This document shows, piece after piece, positions 16,338 to 23,247 of a DNA stretch of 64,000 nt. Within the stretch, counting starts at the first letter, position 1; every line of letters starts with the position of its first letter. Under the pieces are notes generated by a model that saw nothing but the letters and a program-made list of their open reading frames with translations, searched no databases and had not been told where the DNA came from. Position numbers and translations under genes: made by a program. Location: contig JBPCPV010000056.1 of assembly GCA_050998805.1 (NCBI GenBank), positions 1-64,000 on the forward strand, in the 5' to 3' direction. The stretch comes from JAICKM01 sp050998805. Its GTDB lineage: Bacteria; Chloroflexota; Chloroflexia; QHBQ01; JAICKM01.

Positions 16338-16514
16338 TTATCCACATTTCCACAATGCCTCCCGGCCTTAACATACGTGATCGCTCATTTAGTGGATAAA
16401 TGGGCTTGTTTATCCACATTTAGCCCATATACAGCTACCGTTTGGGGATAACCCTGCCGAAGTTATCCACATTGCGTGTGCATAAGTAGTGGAGAAAGCT
16501 GCCGAATATCCACA
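16338..16514. other. DnaA-box cluster upstream of dnaA
   Basis: Perfect TTATCCACA at 16338–16346, 16410–16418 and 16463–16471. One-mismatch boxes at 16391–16399 (reverse) and 16506–16514. Likely second half of a bipartite origin and dnaA autoregulatory region. No gene is seen between 16246 and 16566. Confidence 0.75.
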
Positions 16515-16566
16515 TGCCTCCGAGTCGCTCGGCCTATGGCAGCTTAGACCGTTTGAATCAACTCGA

Positions 16567-17676
16567 TTAAATACCGTAGAACCGCTCGAATAGGCTTAGT
16601 TGCCGGGTACTTTCCACGGAAATAAAATCGGATGCTCGCACCCCCAGCAGCCGAAGTTGGGCCGGTCCGCGCACGCCCGCCCCCCGCCTTTCGTCCAGCC
16701 AGCGGCGGAACTCGGCCACCGCAGCACGCTCGATCACCCGTGCCGCCGCGCTCGGCGCGAGCAGGGTGCGCTGCCGAGTGTGCGTCTGGAAGTCGCCGGT
16801 CCTAACCTTCACCGCCACGCAGCGCGCCAACAGCCCCTCGGCCTGCACGCCGGCAGCTACCTCGTCTGCGAGGCCGCTCAGGATCGCCCGGACCTCGGCC
16901 CACTGCTCCGAGGAGAGCAGGTCGTCGAAGGTTGTTTCGCTGCTGATCGATTTGCTGTCGCGGTTCGGGACCACCGGGCGAGGGTCTTCGCCGCGCGCGA
17001 GCGCGAGAACCTCGGCACCCCAACGCCCAAACAGAGAGTGTGCCGTTTCTTCGTCGAGCGCGGCGAGCCGCCCGATAGTCGTGATGCCGAGCGCGGAGAG
17101 CTGATCCTGGCGCTTCGGGCCGATGCCCCAGAGCACTCCGACCGGCAACGGCGCGAGGAACGCCGCCTCTCCGCCTTCCGGCACTACCAGCAGGCCGTCG
17201 GGCTTCGAGCGGCCACTGGCGATCTTCGCCGGCATCTTGCCCTGGGCCACGCCGAGGCTGGCCGTCAGCCCGACATCATCGCGTATCCGACGCTTGATCT
17301 CTGCGGCGAGGCTCGCGGCGGCGTCTATCGTCGGCGCGGACGCGGAAACATCGAGGAACGCCTCGTCGAGGGCGATAGGCTCGATCTGGGAGGTGAAACT
17401 GCGGAAGACTGCGTGGACCGCGCCAGAGACTTCCCTGTAGCGGGCGTGATCGGCGGGTACGACCGTAAGCTCGCGGCAAAGTTCGAGCGCCTTCCAGAGC
17501 GGCATCGCCGAGCGGACGCCGAAACGCCGCGCCTCATACGATGCCGCAGCGACAACGCCCCGCCGCGAGCCTGCCCCGTTGGCGACGGCGAGCGGCAGGT
17601 CGCGCAGTTCTTCGTGGTCGTGCTGCTCGACCGATGCGTAAAAGGCGTCCATGTCGGCGTGTATAATGCGGTACAT
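16567..17676 (-). CDS. dinB: DNA polymerase IV (Y family)
   Basis: A 369-residue translesion polymerase. HADMDAFYASVEQ (metal ligands), GVVAAASYEARRFGVRSAMP, and IALDEAFLDVS (catalytic acidic pair) are all intact. The little-finger domain follows from about residue 240. A canonical clamp-binding peptide may be the C-terminal QLSLFERF. Its location next to dnaA is unusual but the gene looks ordinary. Confidence 0.95.
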   Translation of the reverse strand: MYRIIHADMDAFYASVEQHDHEELRDLPLAVANGAGSRRGVVAAASYEARRFGVRSAMPLWKALELCRELTVVPADHARYREVSGAVHAVFRSFTSQIEPIALDEAFLDVSASAPTIDAAASLAAEIKRRIRDDVGLTASLGVAQGKMPAKIASGRSKPDGLLVVPEGGEAAFLAPLPVGVLWGIGPKRQDQLSALGITTIGRLAALDEETAHSLFGRWGAEVLALARGEDPRPVVPNRDSKSISSETTFDDLLSSEQWAEVRAILSGLADEVAAGVQAEGLLARCVAVKVRTGDFQTHTRQRTLLAPSAAARVIERAAVAEFRRWLDERRGAGVRGPAQLRLLGVRASDFISVESTRQLSLFERFYGI

Positions 17677-17740
17677 ACCCTGCCAAATCCTTTACGAATC
17701 CCTGGTTTTGCCCTGCTTATCCCCAAAGAATCCCAAAAGC

Positions 17741-17760
17741 TGTGGATAACTTGTGGATAA
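17741..17760. promoter_or_regulatory. Two DnaA boxes upstream of dinB
   Basis: TGTGGATAA at 17741–17749 and 17752–17760, i.e. two perfect reverse-strand TTATCCACA boxes 11 bp apart, one helical turn, in the short gap between the BatA-like gene and dinB. Confidence 0.6.
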
Positions 17761-17761
17761 C

Positions 17762-19648
17762 TCACGTTTTTCGCAGGCGCAGGCCCCGCAACACGTTTCG
17801 GCTGCCGTGGTGATAGACCCACCATTCAAGCAGCAGGAGCAGCATCGCCAGGGCGAGCAGCGCCGGAGCTATCTCCTCGGGGCCGGCAGCGCCCTTCGTG
17901 CCGGCTATCGCGTGGCCCTGTAGCTCGAGCGAGGCACGGGGCGCTATGTCTGCCTCGGCGCGGTCGAGGAGGTTGACCGCGAAGTATTCGGTCGCGCCGA
18001 CCGGCTTGCCTTTCGCCGTCTGGTCAACGCGGTAGAGGCCAAGCTCTGCCGTGTCACCGAACGAGACACCGTTGCCCGCAGGGAGCGAAACCTGGCGGGA
18101 AGGCATGTCGGGGCCGGCGGGCGTCGTCACGGTCACGCGGTCGGCTTCGGGCAGCGGGTGGAGGGCGAGCGCGCTGCCGACGGTCAGCCGGGGCGGGAGT
18201 TCAAGTGAACTGCCGGGCGCAAGCCAGCCGACCAGGTTCGACATCAGGATGGGGAAGGCGACCTGCAAGGCGAGGTCCGAGCGATGGAGGTCGAACGTCA
18301 GCACGGCGACACGCCGCCCGCCTGTTTCTCCGACCAACAGCAGGGGGTCGCCGCCTGCGGTTCGGACGAGGGTTCGCGCCCACGGCGGGATGTGCGCCTT
18401 GCGGGCCTCGGCGATATGCACGTTGCTCAGGTTGACATAACGCAGCAGAGGGTCGTTGCTCTCGATGGGGCCGAGCGCCGGGTAGGGGATAGTCCCCGAA
18501 ACCGGCACGAGTGGCGAGTCGGGCGGGTTGATCAGCAGCAGGCTGCCCGGCGGGAGCGCCGCCGGCAGGTAGCTGTCGAACACCGTCAGGTCGTAGCCGC
18601 CGACCGGCTTGTATGTGGCTGGCTGCTCCTGGGAGAGGTGGACCTGGGGCAGCAGGTTCAGCGCCTTCTCGGCGAAGCTGTTGCCGGGGCTGACCAGCAG
18701 CGTAACCGCGCTCCCGCTCGGCGCGCGGGCCGCCCAGGCGGTGTTGTCGGCAGGCAGGATGTCCGCCGTCTTCAGTGTCACGGTCACCAGGCGAGTCGTC
18801 AGAGGTAGGTCGGGCTGGGTGAGGGCCTGATCGGCGCCGGGGGCGAGGCTCACCTGGCGCGAGTCCCAGAGCCGCCCGTCGGTCTCGACGGTGAGCAGGC
18901 CGGAGGCGGGCTGAACACCGGTGTTGGAGAGGCCGACGAAGAGCTGCGGCCCCTGCGGTGCGTCGCGCAGGGCAAGCGCGGTGATCGCGGTGTTCTCGCG
19001 GCCGGTGCCTACGGGGACATATCGCACGGCGGCAGTCACGTCGGGCAGCTTCGCGTCGCCGACAGCCCCGTCGCTGATCACGACCAGCGTCGTATCGGGT
19101 GCGCCCGCAGCTGCGGCTGCCAGGGTGATCGCGGCCGGCATGTTGCCGGGGCCATTGCTCGCCCGCAGACCGGCGACTGCGGCGCGGAGCGCGGGCTTGT
19201 CTTGGCCGCTGCTGACGATAGTCGTCGCGGTCGGCCCCGCCAGGATCAGCGTCATGTGCGCGCCCGACGCGAGGTTGTCCACCAGGCGTGTCGCCTCGGC
19301 CTGCGCCTGGGCGAAGCGGGTGCCGCCGTTCGCGCCGTCGCGGGCCTGCATCGAGGCCGATGCGTCGAGCACGAGGACGATGTTGCCGCCGACCGATGCT
19401 GCGCCGGTGAGGAAGGGGCGGGCGAGCGCGAAGACCAGCATCGCCAGCACCAGGAGTTGCAGGTAGAGCAGCAGGTTGCGCCGCAGCTTCTGCCAGGGCG
19501 TGTTTGCCTGCCGGTCCTGCAACACCTGCCTCCAGAGCATACTGCTCGACACGGTGATCTCCTGGCGGCGCAGGCGCAGCATGTAGAAGACGATGATCGG
19601 CACGGCGAGCAGCGCGAGCAGCAGCCCCGCGGGTTCGAGTATTCCCAT
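17762..19648 (-). CDS. BatA/VWA membrane protein
   Basis: A 628-residue membrane protein. The N-terminus is a BatA-type domain with two helices (GLLLALLAVPIIVFYMLRL; LLLYLQLLVLAMLVFALARP). A von Willebrand A domain follows, with MIDAS motif VLDASASM and ISDG. A long beta-rich extracytoplasmic region and a C-terminal hydrophobic segment (ALLALAMLLLLLEWWVYH) complete it. Such proteins work with DUF58 proteins and MoxR ATPases in metal or assembly processes. The DUF58 gene is 4 bp upstream, but no MoxR gene is in the window. Confidence 0.85.
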   Translation of the reverse strand: MGILEPAGLLLALLAVPIIVFYMLRLRRQEITVSSSMLWRQVLQDRQANTPWQKLRRNLLLYLQLLVLAMLVFALARPFLTGAASVGGNIVLVLDASASMQARDGANGGTRFAQAQAEATRLVDNLASGAHMTLILAGPTATTIVSSGQDKPALRAAVAGLRASNGPGNMPAAITLAAAAAGAPDTTLVVISDGAVGDAKLPDVTAAVRYVPVGTGRENTAITALALRDAPQGPQLFVGLSNTGVQPASGLLTVETDGRLWDSRQVSLAPGADQALTQPDLPLTTRLVTVTLKTADILPADNTAWAARAPSGSAVTLLVSPGNSFAEKALNLLPQVHLSQEQPATYKPVGGYDLTVFDSYLPAALPPGSLLLINPPDSPLVPVSGTIPYPALGPIESNDPLLRYVNLSNVHIAEARKAHIPPWARTLVRTAGGDPLLLVGETGGRRVAVLTFDLHRSDLALQVAFPILMSNLVGWLAPGSSLELPPRLTVGSALALHPLPEADRVTVTTPAGPDMPSRQVSLPAGNGVSFGDTAELGLYRVDQTAKGKPVGATEYFAVNLLDRAEADIAPRASLELQGHAIAGTKGAAGPEEIAPALLALAMLLLLLEWWVYHHGSRNVLRGLRLRKT

Positions 19649-19652
19649 TGGG

Positions 19653-20648
19653 CTACGCGATCACACCCCGACGCCGCATGTAGTGCAGCACGAGGTCGTC
19701 GAACGGCATATCGGTCGTGACTTGCAAGTAGTTGATGCCGCGCCTGCGGCAGAAGCTCTCAAGCGCTCCCTGCCATGCCTCGAACTTCTCGGCGTAGAGG
19801 TCGAGCAGGCCGCCGTCTATCGAAACCTCCTGTGTCTGGCCGGTCTCACTGTCCTTGAGGCGGAGGTCGCCGAGCAGGGTGAGTTCGGGGTGGACCTCCG
19901 AGGGGGCAAGTATATGCAGCAGATGCAGCTCGTGTCCCGCCGCCTGGAGTGCCGCCAGACCGTCTGTGCCGCCCGTTGGGGTGAAGAAATCGCTAAGTAT
20001 GAAGCAGACGCCAGGGAAGCGCGCATGGGCGGCGTAGGCCCGCAGGGAAGCGTCCAGGTCGGTCTCGCCGCCGGCCTGCACCCCCGCGATAAAGCGCAGC
20101 AGGTTCACCGCGTGCCCCCGACCGCGAACCGGAGCGAACCGGCTGATCTCTCCCTTGTGGAAGGCCGCGACGGTCATTCGGTCGAAGCCGGCGAGGCCGA
20201 TGTAGCCGAGCGCCGCCGCCGTGCGCCGCGCGTACACCAGCTTGTTTTGGTCCACAGAACCTCCACTGCCCGCGCCCGGCACCGTGGGTGCGCCGATGCC
20301 GAAGACCGGCCTGTTGTCGCCCCAGTCCATAGACTTGCTCGCGTCCAGGAGGATATGCACGGTGATGTCTTCCTCTTCCATGAAGAGCTTGATGAAGAGG
20401 CGTTCGAGCCGGGCGTATGCGTTCCAGTCCACGCGGCGGAGGTCGTCGCCGGGGGCGTAGTTGCGGTAGTCGGCGAACTCGACCGAACTGCCGCGCTTGG
20501 TGGAGCGGCGCTCGCCCTTCATCCGCCCGGAACGCAGCTTGCGGCTAATGATGCTCAACCTCTCGAGCTTCTTGAGAAAGGTGGCGTCGAAGAGGCTTGT
20601 GTATATGGCCGAAGTCGCGCCCGGCGGGGGCTGTGGGGTCATCGTCAT
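19653..20648 (-). CDS. DUF58 domain protein
   Basis: A 331-residue protein with the DUF58 hallmark GSSVEFADYRNYAPGDDLRR-VDWNAYARL and a VWA-like MIDAS (LLDASKSMDWG). DUF58 proteins usually accompany MoxR AAA+ ATPases and BatA-like membrane proteins. The BatA/VWA gene follows directly. No signal peptide is evident. Function remains unassigned in the family. Confidence 0.85.
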   Translation of the reverse strand: MTMTPQPPPGATSAIYTSLFDATFLKKLERLSIISRKLRSGRMKGERRSTKRGSSVEFADYRNYAPGDDLRRVDWNAYARLERLFIKLFMEEEDITVHILLDASKSMDWGDNRPVFGIGAPTVPGAGSGGSVDQNKLVYARRTAAALGYIGLAGFDRMTVAAFHKGEISRFAPVRGRGHAVNLLRFIAGVQAGGETDLDASLRAYAAHARFPGVCFILSDFFTPTGGTDGLAALQAAGHELHLLHILAPSEVHPELTLLGDLRLKDSETGQTQEVSIDGGLLDLYAEKFEAWQGALESFCRRRGINYLQVTTDMPFDDLVLHYMRRRGVIA

Positions 20649-20673
20649 GGTGTACAGTTCCTTACCTGGCGCG

Positions 20674-20702
20674 GAGATTCTTCGCTGCGCTCAGAATGAC
20701 AG
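20674..20702 (+). repeat. REP-like 28-mer
   Basis: GAGATTCTTCGCTGCGCTCA plus GAATGACAG, followed at 20705 by a partial second copy (GCGCTCAGAATGGCAG). Confidence 0.85.
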
Positions 20703-20735
20703 TATGCGCTCAGAATGGCAGCTGGTGGGACCGCC

Positions 20736-21119
20736 CTAAAGCTCGTAGGTCGTCAACTCCACTCTGTAGCCGTCGGGGTCAAAGATGTATAGCGAGTGAG
20801 CGATGGTGTGATCCTCGAAGCTGAACTCGACCCCGCGCTGCTCCAACTCGGACCGCGCTTGCTCGAAGTCGGCACGGCTGAGGATGAAGGCGAAGTGACG
20901 CAGGCCGATCGTCTCATTGGGATCGGGCGCGGGGCTGGGAGATTCGACATCGGCGAGGAAGAGCGCGACGCATGTTGTGCCCGCGCAGAGCATGACGGGC
21001 ACCCGCCAGACATCTTGGTGCCGCCTCTCAAGCCCCAACGTATCCTGGTACCAGGCCACCGACCTCTCCATGTCGGCGACGGTGAGGGCGACATGGTCAA
21101 TCTGCTCAACCTTGATCAT
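20736..21119 (-). CDS. VOC-family (glyoxalase-fold) protein
   Basis: A 127-residue single-module VOC protein from ATG 21119, with GGAGG 6 nt upstream. It begins IDHVALTVADMERSVAWYQD, has a conserved His (HVAL) and ends FIFDPDGYRVEL-like (YIFDPDGYRVELTTYEL), giving the usual His/Glu metal-ligand pattern. VOC proteins include dioxygenases, glyoxalases and drug-resistance proteins; the substrate cannot be inferred. A longer open frame upstream crosses repeat DNA and is rejected. Confidence 0.82.
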   Translation of the reverse strand: MIKVEQIDHVALTVADMERSVAWYQDTLGLERRHQDVWRVPVMLCAGTTCVALFLADVESPSPAPDPNETIGLRHFAFILSRADFEQARSELEQRGVEFSFEDHTIAHSLYIFDPDGYRVELTTYEL

Positions 21120-21272
21120 TTCCGGCCTCCTTCGGCTTTCGGCTGCCGGAAAGGCAGCCCTATACCCCATTATATCACAAGTGGTTAGTGATCCGGGTGC
21201 GGGAAACTCATAGTTCGTGCCTGGAAGCTGATATGAATGAGAAAACGCGGTTCGCCTCCTCATGCTCAAAGG

Positions 21273-21293
21273 TACTCCGATCGGAGTATTTTT
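21273..21293 (+). terminator. Palindrome followed by T tract
   Basis: TACTCCGATCGGAGTA (21273–21288) is a perfect 16-bp palindrome followed by TTTTT. It could act as a small intrinsic terminator, but no plus-strand gene ends here; it may instead be part of the neighbouring dispersed element. Confidence 0.35.
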
Positions 21294-21348
21294 GGGAAAC
21301 CGGCCAAAATCGGCTGGCAACCTTCGGGGCGTGGCAGTGCGTCGATCC

Positions 21349-21495
21349 TTTTTCAGGCACGGAGTAGAGCGTTTTGGCCCCACTATTTTTACCCCCTCAC
21401 TTTATATATCCATTTGGGGGGCCATTTACTGCAACATTTTGGCCGGAAAACGGGCGTCGGGGCGAAAGATACGCCGAAAGACGGAGGCCGGATTG
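21349..21495 (+). repeat. Dispersed element, copy A
   Basis: About 140 bp with strong local identity to the reverse complement of 31848–31990. Shared blocks are CTATTTTTACCC, CTCACTTTATATATCCATTT, ATTTACTGC and CGAAAGATAC-CCGAAAGAC. No open frame. Could be a mobile-element remnant or a structured RNA. Confidence 0.75.
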
Positions 21496-21510
21496 AGAAC
21501 CATCCGGTGC

Positions 21511-22113
21511 CTACTCACCGTCCCTTAGCCCGAACGCCTCGCGGATGGCTGCGCGCTGCAAGCGGTGGAACGTCTGCGCCAGGGCTTCTGGTGTGTGGGG
21601 TTCGCGCTTCTCCATCCACCATTGCACCAGCGCGATCTGCGCCCCCGCCAGATAGTTCGCCAGCACGTCCAACGGGATTGTGCTGTCGGCTTCGGCAAAG
21701 ACGGCACGCAGGTTCGCTTCGATTTCCTGCGCGCTCCCATCACGGATTCGCCGCAGGATCAGCGGACCATCTTTGCCCTGAAAAATCGGGTACAACCGGC
21801 CCCATGCGGCTTTGAGATGCCGGTATGCCGCCGGCATCCCCGCGGGCGCTTCCGGCGACAGTAGTGCTTCTCGGGAGAAGGGGTGGGCGTAGAGCGGCCC
21901 GGAATGGAACTCGCGGACGATGGCTTCGTGGCAGCTCATAAATAAGTCGTCTTTGCTGCTGTGGTGCAGATAGAAGGTAGTGCGCCCGACGTTGGCGCGA
22001 TCCGCAATGTCCTGAATCGTGATCGCATCATATCCCCGTTCGCTAATCAGTTCGATCAGCGCCTTTTGGAGCAGTTCGCGCGTGCGTTGTACCCGCCGGT
22101 CCGTCTTCGTCAT
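21511..22113 (-). CDS. TetR/AcrR-family regulator
   Basis: A 200-residue regulator with a canonical N-terminal HTH (LISERGYDAITIQDIADRA, NVGRTTFYLHHSSKDDLF) and a TetR C-terminal ligand domain. A perfect AAGGAGGT precedes the ATG. It is divergent from a two-gene membrane operon whose promoter lies 140 bp away, which it probably controls. The effector is unknown. Confidence 0.88.
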   Translation of the reverse strand: MTKTDRRVQRTRELLQKALIELISERGYDAITIQDIADRANVGRTTFYLHHSSKDDLFMSCHEAIVREFHSGPLYAHPFSREALLSPEAPAGMPAAYRHLKAAWGRLYPIFQGKDGPLILRRIRDGSAQEIEANLRAVFAEADSTIPLDVLANYLAGAQIALVQWWMEKREPHTPEALAQTFHRLQRAAIREAFGLRDGE

Positions 22114-22192
22114 GAAGCACCTCCTTCAGCAATCGCAACTCCACGTGTGGGCAGCTCGGAGAGGGTGAGGTTTCTGACCAATTCGCTCGCAC

Positions 22193-22208
22193 TGTTCACA
22201 AACGAACA
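22193..22208 (+). promoter_or_regulatory. Candidate operator in the divergent region
   Basis: TGTTC-N6-GAACA inverted repeat between the divergent tetR and the membrane operon. Confidence 0.4.
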
Positions 22209-22226
22209 AATCCCGCGGATTGATTA

Positions 22227-22255
22227 TTGACTGCATCCGCGAAAGGCCGTAGAAT
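22227..22255 (+). promoter_or_regulatory. Promoter of the membrane operon
   Basis: TTGACT (22227–22232), 17-bp spacer, TAGAAT (22250–22255), about 40 bp before ATG 22295. Confidence 0.65.
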
Positions 22256-22294
22256 GGACAGGCAACGTCTCAAATTATACGGGGAGAAACAACA

Positions 22295-22558
22295 ATGTCG
22301 CAAACTCACATGAAGCCCGACCGCGGATCGCCCCCGAGCACACCACGCTGGGTGAAGGTGTTTGGGATGATCATCGTCATCCTGGTCGTGCTGTTTGTGA
22401 TCATGCACTTCACCGGCACTGGCTTTGGCCCCGGTATGCACACTCCGCGAGGTGGCACGGGTGACATGCCTCCGGTGACGCTGGTGACACACCGTCCGAT
22501 GTCCCTGGTGGGCCACACTGCGCCCATAGAATACGGGGTGCAACAGCCATTATTATGA
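22295..22558 (+). CDS. Small membrane protein
   Basis: An 87-residue protein with one hydrophobic helix (VFGMIIVILVVLFVIMHFTG) after a hydrophilic N-terminus, followed by a Gly/Pro/His-rich tail. GGGGAG lies upstream of the ATG. Its stop overlaps the start of the next gene by 4 nt, so the two are co-translated. No family recognised; similar short proteins often precede DUF2269-like genes. Confidence 0.65.
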   Translation: MSQTHMKPDRGSPPSTPRWVKVFGMIIVILVVLFVIMHFTGTGFGPGMHTPRGGTGDMPPVTLVTHRPMSLVGHTAPIEYGVQQPLL

Positions 22559-23091
22559 CGCCTGGCCTCCGCAAGTTCGCGCTCACCGCGCATGTCACGT
22601 CCTCGATCGGCTGGTTTGGAGCGGTCGCCGGCTTCTTGGCTCTCGCCGTCGCCGGTCTGATCAGCCAGGATGCTCAGATGGTGCGAGCCGCCTATCTCGC
22701 GATGGAGTTGACCACCTGGTTCGTCATCGTCCCGTTAGCCCTCATCTCGCTGTTAAGCGGGGTTGTCTCGTCACTGGGCACCACATGGGGCTTGTTCCGG
22801 TACTATTGGGTCATATTAAAGCTCCTACTAACTATTTTTGCCACCATCGTCTTGCTCATACACACGCAGCCGATTGACCTCCTGGCAGGTGTCGCGGCAA
22901 AGACGGCAGTTTTCAGCGCCAATCTCGGCCAGTTGCGGCTCCTGATGGTGGTCGCCTCCGGCGCTGCCCTGGTGGTGTTGATCGTGCTCACGGCGCTTTC
23001 GGTGTACAAGCCGCGGGGTATGACCGCCTATGGGTGGCGCAAGCAGCGTGCGCGGCGGATAGGGTCGCTGACCGAAGATGCAATGACTTAG
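22555..23091 (+). CDS. DUF2269-like integral membrane protein
   Basis: A 178-residue protein with about four membrane helices (WFGAVAGFLALAVAGLI; FVIVPLALISLLSGVVSSLG; YYWVILKLLLTIFATIVLLI; LRLLMVVASGAALVVLIVLT). The His in TAHVTSSIGWFGAV and the overall layout resemble predicted membrane proteins of the DUF2269 type, whose role is unknown. It forms an operon with the preceding 87-residue protein under a likely TetR switch. Confidence 0.72.
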   Translation: MTPGLRKFALTAHVTSSIGWFGAVAGFLALAVAGLISQDAQMVRAAYLAMELTTWFVIVPLALISLLSGVVSSLGTTWGLFRYYWVILKLLLTIFATIVLLIHTQPIDLLAGVAAKTAVFSANLGQLRLLMVVASGAALVVLIVLTALSVYKPRGMTAYGWRKQRARRIGSLTEDAMT

Positions 23092-23247
23092 GCATCGGCA
23101 ATCAGTCTCCCACCAACGACTCTTTGAATCTGCGTGATCGCCTCGGCAACGATCCCGTGTTCCTCGGCGAAATCGAGCAGACACCCATGATTTCGTGGTA
23201 TACTTACTCCATAGTTCCGATTGGGCGCAACCAGGAGGAGGAATACC

